Source: Primulina eburnea | Lineage: Eukaryota; Streptophyta; Magnoliopsida; Lamiales; Gesneriaceae | Reading direction: 5' to 3' | Assembly (NCBI RefSeq): GCF_022965805.1 | Contig: NC_133108.1 | Location: 18,798,056 to 18,862,055, forward strand | DNA: 64,000 bases | Shown here: positions 36,323 to 48,130 of the stretch, piece after piece | Layout: every line of letters begins with the position of its first letter | Position numbering within the stretch: the first letter of the stretch is position 1 | Position numbers and translations under genes: made by a program | Notes under the pieces: generated by a model | Told to the model about the DNA's origin: nothing | What the model saw: only the letters and a program-made list of their open reading frames with translations | Databases searched by the model: none

Positions 36323-37803
36323 GCAGTAACCCGATTCCTAATTTGAGTTAATTATCGGATTAATTATATTTTCGGTGGGATCGGAAGGACCGAACAAGTT
36401 CGGATCGTCCGATGAGTTCGGATCGTCCGATGAGTTCGGATCGTCCGAGCCAGTGTCGGACCGTCCGAGACAGGTGGCTGGACACGTGGAAGGGTTCTGG
36501 ACACGTGGTAAGGTTCGGATCATCCGATTGGGGTTCGGATCGTCCGAGACAGGTGGCTGTACTCGTGGAAGTCATGCAAGGATCGGATCGTCCGATCAGA
36601 GTTCGGACCGTCCGAAGTGTGCCGGATCGGAGCTTCCGAAATGGTTCGGATCGTCCGAACATTGGCTATAAATAGAGGCGCGAGGCGTCATTTGTGACTC
36701 GCCAATTCAGAGAGTTCCATAGCATTTCAGTCGTTTCTGTGAGATTCTAGTCTTTTTCCGAGGTTCGGGCACTAGCAGGGAGCTGCTGGTCTTGTAGCGG
36801 AGCTGTGCTCTAGTTGGGAGCTAGCGGCATCAGTGGGCTAGCGACGGACGAAGGTTTGGAATTGTATCAGTATTATCTCAGGATTATCTAGTTAAGTCTG
36901 GTAGATAAGTTTAGTGATGGTTTTCACTTGATGAATAGGCTTGGACTAGACCTGTTGTCTGGTTATTCCAGTGGATTAGGATTGCTGTGATAGAGGTACG
37001 AAAGTACTATCCGAGATATCCTGGTCGAGTATACATTCTTATATGTGTTGCATGATTATGTGGTGCATTGTTATATGTCATATGATACATGCTATTATGT
37101 CACGATTTATGATGCATGTTGCATTTCATGTTGAGCCGTATCTCCTTCGAGATAGCCTTTACTGTTGAGCTGTATCTCTTTCGAGATAAGCTATATATCT
37201 TGTGGGGTCGCTCAGCCCTGTCTTGTCTTGTGGACGCATGGACACCGAGAGTACACAGTGGCCGACGGGTCGGGAGGGCTTCGGTGATCCGGGACATTTT
37301 AGGTCCACGTCTGTTCTTGCAGTGGATGCAGTGACCCAGAGGTAGTACCGCGCGGCACTATCCACTTGGCGCCTCTAGACTGAGCATTTTGAGATCTTTT
37401 GTGACTCCTGTTTCTTGACTACCCTGGTATCATATCATAGCATGTGCATTTCATATAGGTTTGTATACTCATGCTTTTGTACTGGGCGTTCTTATCGCTC
37501 ACGTCCTCGGTTTTGTTTATCTTGGACACCCCATTTCCACGGGGCAGGCCTCAGGTTGGATGGCTCAGGAGGAGCAGGAGGAGGACATTGAGTAGCTGGT
37601 TGGTTTAGTTTTCAGTGTTTTTCATTTGATTTGATATGATTGTAGCAGATACTTTCAGTTAGTTGAGTATTTTGGATTTCGTTTGGGTTGTATAAACTAT
37701 TGTTGTTAACCTTATTTTCCGCTGTTATCTCTGATTATTATTAATTATGTTAAGTGCATGCTTAGTTCTTCATTAGTAGGTGATTCTGGAACGGGTCACT
37801 ACA
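36323..37803 (+). repeat. 3' LTR of element B
   Basis: 1481 bp. It begins TGCAGTAACCCG (TGTAGT in the 5' LTR). U3 palindromes are at 36379-36660, the TATA box at 36667-36675 and the GAAA hairpin at 36996-37007. It ends at GTCACTACA and the TTTCT repeat. Confidence 0.95.
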
Positions 37804-38531
37804 TTTCTCGACTGAACTAGTTGGTTCAGTTCTGACAGCTGCTAAAGCAGTTGTAGTTGTAGGAGTAGATGATTCTCCTTCTCTGTTCTGCAATTCAAAT
37901 TCATAAGCTTTTAAATCAGCAAATAGTTCATGAAGTTCGATCTGGTTCAAATCTTTTGATTCTCTCATAGCCATAGTTTTCACATCTCATTCCTTTGGAA
38001 GACCTCTCATCACTTTTAGTGTAACCTCTTTGTTGGTATACACTTTCCCGAGTGCATTTAATTCATTTATAATACTGCTCACCCTTTCATCATATTCATT
38101 CATTGATTCTCCAACCTTTATTTTGATATTGTCAAATTTCTGAACAGCAACTGAGAGTTTATTTTCTTTTGTTTGGTCATTTCCTTCATATAACTGAATC
38201 AACTTCTCCCAAATTTCTTTTGCTGTTTTGCACATCTTTATTTTGTTGAAGGTTGCTTTGTCCAGTGTTTTGTATAGATTATCTTTGGCTACATTGTCAA
38301 GATTAGCTTTCCTTTTGTCCTCAGTTGTCCACTCTTCTGTGGGCTTTTGAATTCTCTGTGGTGCCCCTTCAGTTATGGCAATTGCTGTGTTTGCTTTTAG
38401 AATTTTCATGGGTCCGTCTGTTATGACATACCACATGTCACATCTTGTGCAGCTAAGTGAGCCTGCATTCTGATTTTCCAGTCATCGAAATCTTCTCTTG
38501 AGAACATAGGGATTTTATTGAATGAAGTCAT
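37804..38531 (-). pseudogene. gag: SIRE gag, N-terminal half
   Basis: On the minus strand gag starts at ATG 38531 (MTSFNKIPMFSREDFDDWK), the expected beginning just after the primer site. A one-base loss near 38437 shifts the frame before MWYVITDGPMKI, the typical copia gag (UBN2-like) core. The core is open from 38436 to a TGA at 37987-37989, where related proteins have Trp, and continues in frame (MAMRESKDLNQIELHELF) to the gypsy B insertion. With the part at 29124-30165 this makes one gag gene with a nonsense codon, two frameshifts and a 7.6-kb insertion. Confidence 0.85.
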
Positions 38532-38577
38532 GCTTGTTGATTTATAGATCAGAAGTATTCAATAACAAGATTCAACT

Positions 38578-38589
38578 GCTCTGATACCA
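38578..38589 (-). other. Primer binding site of the SIRE element
   Basis: The complement of GCTCTGATACCA reads TGGTATCAGAGC on the minus strand, two bases inside the 5' LTR edge at 38592. It is an initiator Met-tRNA site. Confidence 0.92.
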
Positions 38590-38591
38590 CC

Positions 38592-39553
38592 TGATAGGAT
38601 CGATTATCGTAACAAGAGTGTTTAGAAGGGGGGTTGAATAAACACTTACAATTAAAATTGGTCTTTCCGAATATTTGAGTTCAGTTTGGTGACAAACTGA
38701 ATCTCGGAATCTTGTTGGTCAATAAAAATCAGTTAAACTAGAGTAGTTGCGGAAAATAACTGACTGAAAGATAGAATACGAAACTGAAAGAAATATGCAA
38801 GAGTTGTTTCTGGATGTTCGGAGAATTGAATTACTCCTACGTCACCCCTTCTATCACAAGGATAGGATATTCACTAAAAGACTTTGATCAAGTACAACAC
38901 TTGTACAGACCCACTTCAGTTTGGACTTACAACTGCCAAAACTGAAACTCTTAGTTCTACACAATATTCTTAATACGTAACTGATATTAGCACAGTTGAA
39001 TTTAACAGCTTTTAAAGATTGCTAATAAGCTCAGATTGTAGCCTTGATTGCTACGAGTAATTCAAATGAAAGTGAGCTGAGATTTTGACAGAGTAATAGC
39101 AAGCTTAAGATGGAATGATCGTCTCTTTTTCTTCTGCTGTTCTTCAGTCATATTTATACTTCGCTTTCAACAGTAATTTTGATATGCATTTGAATTCTAG
39201 TATCCGTTGAATGCCACTTCATCATTTGTTGGGCAATGTTCTCTTCATTGATTGTAATACGGCGTCTTAATTGCAGTAGCCGAAATACGTTGTTCTATGC
39301 TGTAATGATTGAGGTGCGGCTTTCCATATTCACTTGCTGTTTACTATGTTATTTTGTCGGTTGAATGTTCTTTCCCGAGAAGCATTCAGTTGAGATCAGT
39401 TTTGACTGAAACTTATGTGGCTGAGTATTTTAACTGATCGATTTCCAACTGATCAATTTTCTTCATTAGTTCAGCTGGTTCTAATTATTCAGTTGTCTTC
39501 ATAATTCAGTTAGTTTCTTCAGTTTTTCAAACTACGAAATTTGGTTTCCAACA
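38592..39553 (-). repeat. 5' LTR of the SIRE element
   Basis: 962 bp, plus-strand left edge TGATAGGATCG and right edge GGTTTCCAACA, followed by the TGTTA target repeat. It pairs with 20921-21883. Confidence 0.93.
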
Positions 39554-39558
39554 TGTTA

Positions 39559-39794
39559 TGAGAGATTTTTGAGAGATTATAGTATGGGCTATACTTTCGA
39601 ATAATGTTTTAAAGTTGGTAAAATGTTTGACGATTTTATGCTTTAAAATATTTTCCTTTGGATTTTTAAATGGCAGTTGGATGTTTATTTTTAAAATGAT
39701 GTCAAAAATATTTTATGGTTCGGCTGATGCTAAGTGAGGTTTTTTTAAAAAAAATTTCTAGCACGTTTTAAGAAAAGGAACAGCAGACATTTCA
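39559..39794 (+). repeat. Forward D 5' LTR, last piece
   Basis: It resumes the forward D LTR after SIRE and ends CAGACATTTCA. Sequence agrees with the reverse complement of the first 235 bases of the reverse D LTRs. Confidence 0.88.
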
Positions 39795-41030
39795 GTTGGT
39801 ATCAGAGCAATGGTTTCTGTAAAGGGTTGTGCCACCATCAACGCTGGAAAGATCAGTCGTCAAGCCTCAAATTGCAAGTTTTTACATGCTTTATATGATT
39901 TTATGATGTTACCTGCATAATTATCTGAATTATATGTTCACATCATATGTTTTATAGCATTATGAGGATATATGTTTTACATGCATTAGAATTTTTATAG
40001 TGATACGATATGAAATGAAAAATTATTTGATTTCAACGCATGTTGGCTTTGTAGTGGAATTGGACGATGTTGATTTTTGGGTTTTAGTATTGACGTTCTA
40101 CTCTTTGGGCTATAGGTTAATCATGAATATTATGAATACTTTGGGACACGTAGATTTTCTAAGAAAATATTCATGATTCATGGTTACTAGTCGAATTAAT
40201 TTTTGGGAATTAGACGTAAGGGATAATGATGTAAGGATTTGCAACGACTTTGGGAATATAAAAATGTATACATTAGGATTTTAAGTTTGATGAAAGGTTA
40301 GATTGATTATAAGAATTGATTTTTGGGTAAATAATTGTAAATTTATCGAAATTATGCTATGGGAAACCTGTAGAAGAAAATAAGAATACCAAAAATTTAT
40401 GGGTTAATTAAGGAATTTTGAAAATAAGGACCATTTAAGATAATTTTTGAGGAAATTAAGAAATGATTTTTTGCAAATACTAAGGAATTTGGGGACTAGT
40501 TAGCAATAAGAACAAATTGAATGGATTAAATGATAAGAATTTTGATGATTTAGACTTTTAAGAATATTTGGAACCTTGGGATATTTCAGTTATAATGTGA
40601 TAAGGAATGTTAATCAAGGATTTTATTAGGCTTGAAAATCTAAGCGTTAGCGGATGCGTTTGGGATTTTAAAATTGAAATTTGATAAGTTGATGAATATT
40701 TTGGGTATAAAATAAGAGAGCTAATTTACGATAAGTATGATCATCCATATTTTTATTTGGAATTGTAAGAAAAATTGAAATTCGAGGTTATAATAGTAAT
40801 AGTACTAAGTTATTATGGGTCTTTTTAATTGGCAATTCGGAAATAAGGATTTAGAAGAAAAATTTAATTGGAATTAAGGAGACGTAAGAACATTCTAGAA
40901 CTTAATTTTTATCAGAGTAGCGCAGCGGAAACGTGGATTTTTGGGATACTAGAATTGAATCTAGACTTTGGGTTATTAAGGATAAGCGAATTTTGAGGAC
41001 GACATTCAATTTAAAGGGGAGGGGGGAGAT
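39795..41030 (+). other. Forward D interior (non-coding)
   Basis: 1236 bp. The primer site TGGTATCAGAGC is at 39797-39808, three bases inside the LTR. The polypurine tract (AAAGGGGAGGGGGGAGAT) abuts the 3' LTR at 41031. Between them is A/T-rich DNA with no gag or pol motif on either strand; it aligns with the reverse interiors at 11519 and 15834 but is clearly more diverged. Confidence 0.82.
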
Positions 41031-41921
41031 TGTAACGTTCCGAAAATTTGTAGGTCCACGCGAACCACATACATGCAATTATTAAATTCTCTTGTATTTT
41101 AATTAAATGTATTCATTGCATGAATAATTATATTGTGCATATTTGCATGTTTAAATATATTTTTACTACATTGTTGCATTAAAATATATTTTTAAAGGTT
41201 ATTCGAGTTGCGATCGAGGAATGGAGACCGAGGGCTGAAAAAATAGAAAATGTTTTTATTAGATGATTGTTCTTAATTATTTAAAATTTGGGTGATGCTT
41301 TTTATTATTTTTGAGACTAAGGGGTTTTTGAGGTGAATTTATATGCCGAGACGTAAATTTTATCGTTGTTAGATTTTCAACAAAAATACGAACGTTTTGG
41401 CAACCCGACTAATAAATTCACAAACTTATTTAAGCAAACTATTTTTAAAATTCTAATTAAGCACTAATGGGCCTAAATTACCTACTTAATGGGCCTAAAC
41501 CTAATTAGTGATCAACTAAACTATAAAATCTGTTAAACCCCACCCTTAACCATACACACTCACGTCCACCTCCCTTGAGCATTCAAAACTCTTCTCCCCA
41601 CAACCAATATCACATGGCACACACCATCACTAATTTGAAGATAAGTTCAAAAGTTGCAAAGGGTTTCAAGCCATCGTCTTCTCTCCGCCGTTCTTCGATT
41701 TGTCAACGTAAAATCGTGCGTTAAATACGCAAAGGCACGTCATATTCTCCTTTTACTCATCATCACACCATATTAATTATGTTTGGAATTGCATGAAAAC
41801 AAGTAACACCTTTGAAGATTTTCGTTTATGCCTCTTTTATGGTTTTTAAAACATGCATGTTGATCTAAGAACCATGAATTTCATTCACCTAAGGGGCTGC
41901 CATGAATTAGGATGATATAGG
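41031..41921 (+). repeat. Forward D 3' LTR, first piece
   Basis: It starts TGTAACGTTCCG and is cut at ATAGG (41917-41921) by a reverse G-type solo LTR. It includes the stretch missing from the 5' LTR next to 6732. No gene. Confidence 0.85.
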
Positions 41922-42974
41922 TGTGGGTTATGTTTTCTACACGCCCAAACGCAGCGGAAGTTTAAAATTTTTATTTTATTTTGAAAAACAAAATAATTTT
42001 TCTTTTGGGCGCTCGTATGATTTTAACAAAACATACATATGATGTTAGAATCGTTATACCATTGGTGAATTAATCACTGGACACCAACCGATCCGATATT
42101 ACAGATCTGGCTCTTGATGAATCCCTACGAACTTTCTTCAAGAGACTCCTTTTGTTTCGTCTAATCAGGTCTACGACTGAATATTATGTTCCTCTTTCAA
42201 ATTGCACTAGAGAATGTGAAAGAGATTTTGCATAGGAGAGAAAATTAAGAGAGACGGCTCAAAATTTTCCTTCAAAACAAGTGGCCGAAATTTTCTTGGT
42301 CTTTGGAAGTGGGTGTCTCGAATTATTGAGGTGGTGGGGCTAGGGTTTTTGACTTTATATGTGTATTTATAATTAAATTAAACTCTAATTACATAATTAA
42401 CATTAATGCGCTTGATTTAATTAATTGAGCTAGTTTAACTAGTTTAATTAATTTAATCAAAGTCCATTAAAACTTTAATTATTTAATATGTTGGACTTGT
42501 ACCCCTACAAGCCCGTTAAACATATTATCCACCATATTTAATTTATTAATTAATCAACTCAACTTTTGAGCTTAATAAATTAAATACATTATAAATTTTT
42601 GAATTTATTATTTAAATTATAAATTCAACTCCTTGAATTTTTATCAACTTCAAAATTTAATATTTAATAAACCCAACATTTGAGTTTAATAAATTAAATT
42701 CTCAAATTTTATAAATTCAACTACTTGAATTTATTCTCTCAAAATTTAATTATCATAAATTCAACTCCTTGAATTTACTATATAATATAAATTCAACTTC
42801 TTGAATTTATTCTCTCAACGGGAACAAACGATCCAGTACTTGTATTGTAATGCCCGAGATTTTAATTAGATTAATATGAGATTATGGATTATGACTTAAT
42901 GTGGTTATAGCCGGGAAAGTCTGAGATTTTATTGGACCAAGAAATAGGAAGAGCCAAGATGTGGGCCGAAAGTG

Positions 42975-43145
42975 TCTCGCCCGGGCGGAAGTTTTTGTCC
43001 GCTCGAGCGAGACAGAATTATGCAAGAGGGCCGAGAGTTACTCGCCCGGGCGGAAGTTTGTGCTCGCCCGAGCGAGACTGAATCGCGCAGAAGGGCCGAG
43101 AGTTGCTCGCCCGGGCGGAAATTTATGTCCGCCCGAGCGAGAGAC
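42975..43145 (+). promoter_or_regulatory. E-type U3 array: three palindrome pairs
   Basis: Three units of about 60 bp each contain CTCGCCCGGGCGGAAG and, after a short spacer, CCGCCCGAGCGAGA or a close variant (CCGCTCGAGCGAGA in the first). The two halves of each pair are partly complementary, so one unit could fold as one long imperfect hairpin. Confidence 0.7.
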
Positions 43146-43974
43146 GTGGTTTATGAAAAATCATGCCACGTATCTTATGGTTGCATGCAATATATATATA
43201 TACGTATCAAACGAAATTCTTCAGAATTTTGAGAATATAACCGAGAAAAGGGTTTGGGAAAAAGAGTGAAAATCCTTACGCCTTTATATTTCAATCCGTC
43301 CGTTAGATTTTAAATCCGACTTCGGTACCGAGTTCCTATCGACGTAGGCTACAACTGGACGTAAGTTTTACTACGTTTTGACATGTTTTAAATTATGATG
43401 TTGTTAGAATTGAATACACGTCATATATGTTATTCTTGACATGTTAGACAGCGTAGAATCGAAGTCAGATTAAGAAACGGACTGAATATGGAATTGTTAT
43501 GAATTTCAGAAGGAAATTGACTAGAATTGATATCAGATTTATATGGTGGTTGATTGTAAATGATTGGAATCGATATAGACTGATATAGTATTATCAGTAT
43601 CGCAAGATTGTACGATTGTACTGTCAGAATTTGATAAAACAGATGTGTTGTGATTTGATTAGATTAGATTATTGATACAGAATATATTGATATTGTCATT
43701 GCCAGATTGAACAGTGACAAACTTTGAATCGAGACTTCGATTGTATCAGAGCGACAGCAAGAAAGGTATAAATAAATGTTGATTCGGGATTGCACAACTC
43801 GAGTTAGGTTTGACTTGAGTTTCCCTAAATCACATACTTTATTTTATTGCATTGATATTTGCAAATTATCAGATTGATATGTTAATGTATTGACTTAGAA
43901 CAGAGTCAGAGTCAGAGTCTAGGGCAGACAGCCTAGCTAGGGCAGAACCGCCGAGTCTTTCTCAGAACCGATAA

Positions 43975-44062
43975 GACTCTAGACTTACGGTGTATCGACG
44001 AGCTTCAGATGTAGATCGACGTCTGTCTCAGACACACTCGATACAGCATACCAAAGTCTAAA
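43975..44062 (+). other. Nested hairpin in the E LTR leader
   Basis: TAGACT near 43979 pairs with AGTCTA near 44055, GGT with ACC, and GTATCGA with TCGATAC (about 43992 and 44038). The same arrangement occurs in F at 52842-52922 and, reversed, in E' at about 49385-49470. Confidence 0.55.
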
Positions 44063-44958
44063 TTAGATTGGGATCCCTAGATTTGAGATAAGATAAGATT
44101 AGATCACGAGTCATTGATTCATGTAGTCAGATTAGATACATGTTTCGATGTTTGTTTATGCTTTTATATATGTTTTATATGATTGCATGTAATACATTGT
44201 TTATACTGGGATATTTATATCTCACCGGAGTTATCCGGCTGTTGTCTTGTTTGTATGTGTGCATGACAACAGGTGGGACAGGTACAGGGTCACAGAGGTG
44301 AAGACAGATCGAGATTAGAGTGGTGATACCGGACTTGGACTAGAGCTAGGGTTTAAACACTTGATAGTAGTTGTTGAACCTGAGTATGTATGATTGTATA
44401 TTTTATCAGACTGATACTAATATACTGATATGTATAGTAGTTTGATTCCATTACCTTCTGCATTTAAAAAAAAAAAATTTAGACCCTGTTTATTATAATT
44501 GATTAATTAGTCCCAATCATGATTAAAAAGATGATTAGCGTCCGGGTCCCCACATGTGTGACCCTCAATGGTTCAGGAATACAGCTAGCCGTGGGTTCAC
44601 AACTCCTTGTGATTCAGAATAACATTTATTCTTATTCGGGCTTACCCTTGTTAGCCCCATTCTTTTCATCAACACATTGATCAAGAATGTCAGAACACAT
44701 TTCTGATTGCACCCATCGGATCATGGTAAGAGCGTCTAGTAGCATCGCCCCATGATCCCCTAGGTATCACTGATAGTGCCTGCAACCATTGGTTCATCGA
44801 GAGTTGCATATTAATTCGATAAATATGTGATAACTATAATAGTGACATCGCGTGTACTATTTGGAGAACTCCTTCTCCAACGTACATCTCGTACTCTGGC
44901 TTGAGATTCCATGCACTATTATTTCATTAGATCATATAGGATATCCACACCCGTAGAT

Positions 44959-46945
44959 TGTTAGAGTAGGTGCCCGTCGAGCCAAGTGTTGGCCGAGTGT
45001 TCACAATGAAACTCTATGTACAAACGATATTTATTTTAATAATATTTGAAATTATTATTTTGGGACTTCTTTATCTGTATACCCATGCTAGTTGCATAGA
45101 TAAAGTCCTTGAATATACAAATAGTAGAAAGAATATGAGATGCTCATATGATGAGTATCATGAAACTCATATTTCGAATACTGTATATTCTAAACAGTTC
45201 CTAGTCGATTCAGCCGCCTCTAAGAAAGATATAGGCCGCTCGAGTTAGAGACTAGTATCTGTCATGTGAGTACCATGTTTCATTGGTAAGGGACATTGTG
45301 ATGTCCGAACATGCAGATAGGTGCTCCTTGTAAAATGCACTGAACAACCCTCCATAAAGGACTTTCCAAGAGGTTCTCACTTATCGAGTGGAAAAGTCCT
45401 AGTTTATGGTTGTACACCATTAGTCCTTATGACCCGGGACAACGTTGAGACTCTATGTGCTAGAATTACACTTTGGCTTGTTTACCGACTCTCATGGGGT
45501 CATCAGGTGGCAAGGTTGGGTGTTCTGTCGAAACATATAGGAGTCGATGCATTGTAGTCGGGGATTCACCGCTTACCTTCGGGTATGGATATCCTATGTG
45601 TTCTCATGTGTATGTAGATTGAAATCTCTGATCAGAGTATGGTGGTAATTATGAAAGGGGTTTCATAGATTACACCATCGATGCAACTATGACATGACAC
45701 ATAGTATCGATTCATTGACAACTCTCGATAAACCAATGGTTGTCGAATCGGTCGGGATATATGAGTTGAAGGGACCGTACTGTACGCTAACCATAATTGA
45801 ATGGTTCTTCCAGGCACTATCATTTGATACCTAAGGAATCATGTAAGCGATGTTGCTAGGCGTTTAACATGGTTGGTTGGGTACTATAAGACTTGAGTTC
45901 TGACGTTCTTGTTATCAAGGGGTTGATAAGTAAGAATGGAGCAATTGGGGTATGCTCATATAAGGACATGTTTAGTTCGAATCACATGGAGATGTGAACC
46001 CACGGCTAGTTGTATCAATGAACCATTGAGGGCCACACAAGTGCTGGCTTTCTAAATCCCGTTGAGAAGTAAAAATAGTTCAATGTGTTGAACGGCTTAT
46101 AAAGAAAAAAGTTGGCCAAATAAATAATGTATTTGAAAATTGTGATTTTCATAAACATTATTATGGACTAAATTAAATTAATTCAAGTGTTGAATTAATT
46201 AAACATTAGTGGACCTAGTAGAGTCCAAATAATCAAATTAATTCAAGTGTTGAATTAATTAAATCATATTGGGTCTTGTAAAGCCCAATATTAAAATAAT
46301 TATTCAACTAGTGATTTGAGTAAATTCAAGTAATGTTTAATTAGTCTCAAATATGTTTGAGATAATTAAAAATAAGTCCATGGATTTTTAATTGTTAAAA
46401 ATCAAATAAGACTTGCATGCATGGGAGGTGAAGAGTTGGGAGACAACTTTCTCAATATTCAAGACATGTGTCACACATGCCAACAACACCTTTTTACACT
46501 ACCAAGGCTAGTCTCCCTACCCCCCATTCAAGCTTGAAGTGGCCGAAACCTACACACATAATTCTCCAAGTTTTCTCTCAATTTTCTTCTAAAAGAGTTG
46601 AGGAAAGAAAACACTTCTCAAAGAAAAATGATCTAATTTTTCTAGTGCAAAATTAGAGTGGATCTAGCTTGTTGGTGGTGGGCTTAATATTTGAGCAAGG
46701 CGGGCTCAAAGGGAAGCTTATAGAAGGTCAACCTTTCAAGAGCCAAGTTGTTTATATCTTGGTTGGAGCCATCATCAACCTCAAGAGGTTGATAGGTAAC
46801 GATTTCTCAACACACTATGTATGACAATTTTGTGTTTTTGTATATGCTACACCTAGTACTAGAGGTGGCCGAAATATTCCATGTGTTTTTCGAAAATTTT
46901 GTTGCTTCCGTTGCGTTTTCGGTCACCTAAAATCGATCCCTTTCA
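44959..46945 (+). repeat. Forward G-type solo LTR inside the reverse G LTR
   Basis: 1987 bp, from TGTTAGAGTAGGTGCCCG to GATCCCTTTCA, with target repeats TAGAT (44954-44958) and TAGGT (46946-46950), one mismatch. No primer site follows, so it is a solo LTR. It lies opposite to the same-family LTR into which it jumped, making the two potentially able to fold together in RNA. Small open frames within it have no domains. Confidence 0.85.
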
Positions 46946-47562
46946 TAGGTGAGCGGTGAATCCCCGACTACAATGCACTGGCTCCTATATGTGTCGCAAC
47001 TGTACCCAACCTCGCCAGCCGATGACTCTCCTGGAGCCGGTAAACGAGTCAAAGCACAGTCCTAGCATATAGAGCCTCAGTGTTATCCCGGGTCGTAAGG
47101 ACTAATGGTGTACAATCATAACCACAGACTTATCCTCTCGATGAATGATAACCACTTAGAAAGTCCGAGGGAGGGTTGTTCGGTATAATCATCATATGAC
47201 TGACTACCCATCTGCATGTTTGGACATCTCTATGCCCTTACTCAGAAACGCAGTACACAACATCACAGATGCTAGTCTCGAGCTCAAGCGACCTTTTTTC
47301 CATGTTTTAGGCGGCTGATTCGACTAGGAACGAATTTAGATCATACAGTATTTACAAACAAGTTTCAACATCGAATTATGATTCATTTGTATTAAAGTAT
47401 AATTAAGGTCTTTATCTAAGTTTGATAACATGGGTATACAGATAAAGAAATAACAAACCATGAAATAATGAATTATATTAAAATTAAGATTGTTTATTAC
47501 ATTTGAGTCAATAAAATCCCTATCCAACAGTTGGCTTGCAGGGCATCTACTCTAACAATAGG

Positions 47563-48130
47563 GCATGTTTTACATGAGTTTTAGGGCCTAAAAAACGCAC
47601 AAACAGGCTGCACACACACAGGAACAAGCTGGAACAGAAAATTTGATGTTGAGAGATCAAGGGCCTCGGTTCTATGGGATTGTTGGCTTGACTTGGGTTC
47701 GGTTGGGACCAAGGCTTGGTTAAGGTTCGTGAGGGGTCAAGGGAAGAGTCTTTGCGATGCTAGGACTCAAGACAAGAGGTTGGGTTGGAGTCCTAGCAAG
47801 CTAGGACTCCAACCCGTGAGCTTCAAGGAGAGAACAACACAGGTTCTGCAGCTAGTGCAGGGCTTGTGGGCTCGGCCAGGGAGTCTGGGCTGGGCTAGGT
47901 TAGGTTCTTAGGGTCCTATGAAGGTGCACAAGGGGTTGGTTCAAGGTCTGGTTCGGTGGTCAAGTGGCTAAGCAAGAAAACATGGAGTCTTAGTCTAGGT
48001 GGGTTTCTCGGCCATGCTTGTGCCGAAGTGGGGCTTCGGTTTTCAAGCTTGGGGCTGAGTCCTATGGGTTCTAAGGGTGCAAGAGGGTCCCTAGAGGGGC
48101 TGGTCCTGAGTTCGTGCAGGGAGGCTCGAT
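47563..48130 (+). repeat. Forward D 3' LTR, second piece, truncated
   Basis: It resumes D LTR sequence matching 8077 onward (for example the CTAGGACTC hairpin near 47790-47815) and stops at about 48130, where it joins the truncated E' element with a shared GGGT. Confidence 0.85.

Larger units (their letters stand above)
30166..37803 (+). mobile_element. Ty3/gypsy (Tekay-type) element B, structurally complete
   Basis: 7638 bp with TTTCT target repeats at 30161-30165 and 37804-37808, inserted into the gag gene of the minus-strand SIRE. Two LTRs (30166-31648 and 36323-37803), primer site, single open gag-pol frame and polypurine tract are all present. The LTRs differ at roughly a dozen positions by eye. 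It is the youngest dated element of the nest and the best candidate for an autonomous copy. Confidence 0.96.
20921..39553 (-). mobile_element. SIRE-type Ty1/copia element with extra ORF, containing gypsy B
   Basis: Complete but decayed element on the minus strand with TGTTA target repeats at 20916-20920 and 39554-39558. Without the nested gypsy it is about 11 kb: 5' LTR (38592-39553), primer site, gag, protease, integrase, RT, RNase H, an extra ORF after pol, polypurine tract and 3' LTR (20921-21883). Gag with coiled coil, large size and the extra ORF after RNase H fit the SIRE/Maximus lineage. The two LTRs differ at about 17 places by eye (about 1.8%). Several nonsense and frameshift lesions make it non-autonomous. 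Confidence 0.92.
42846..44554 (+). repeat. E-family gypsy solo LTR
   Basis: 1709 bp, TGTAATGCCCGAG to GGGTCCCCACA, with imperfect target repeats TGTAT (42841-42845) and TGTGT (44555-44559). It is related to the F and E' LTRs: same edges, CTCACCGGAGTTATCCGG block (44221-44239) and nested hairpin. U3 palindromes are at 42975-43145, with an ATATATATA stretch near 43190 as probable TATA region. The two small open frames at 42961 read through the palindromes and are not genes. Confidence 0.88.
41922..47557 (-). repeat. Reverse copia-type (G) solo LTR with two LTRs nested in it
   Basis: Edges TGTGGGTTATG and CATCTACTCTAACA are flanked by ATAGG at 41917-41921 and 47558-47562. Without its two insertions (42846-44554 and 44959-46945, plus duplications) about 1.93 kb remains, close to the 1987 bp of the forward G LTR. 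No interior sequence, primer site or polypurine tract is present, so it is a solo LTR. The family is assigned from the LTR next to the copia pol at 61035. Confidence 0.85.
6209..48130 (+). mobile_element. Non-coding LTR element D (forward), broken by several insertions
   Basis: Pieces of one forward element can be joined across its insertions: 5' LTR at 6209-6732, 8077-9946, 20156-20920 and 39559-39794; interior at 39795-41030 with a primer site and polypurine tract; 3' LTR at 41031-41921 and 47563-48130, after which it is cut by a deletion. The interior has no ORF with gag or pol features. Long LTRs with a short non-coding interior fit a large non-autonomous retrotransposon derivative, probably dependent on a gypsy element. 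The left flank at 6209 is confused by related LTR sequence and I could not define a target duplication. Confidence 0.75.

Noticed and set aside
42961..43269. Two overlapping frames across the E palindromes
   Set aside because: The periodic peptide is a translation of the palindrome units in a U3 region, not a gene.
46468..46656. Small frame in the forward G LTR
   Set aside because: The LTR of copia G elsewhere does not keep this frame.
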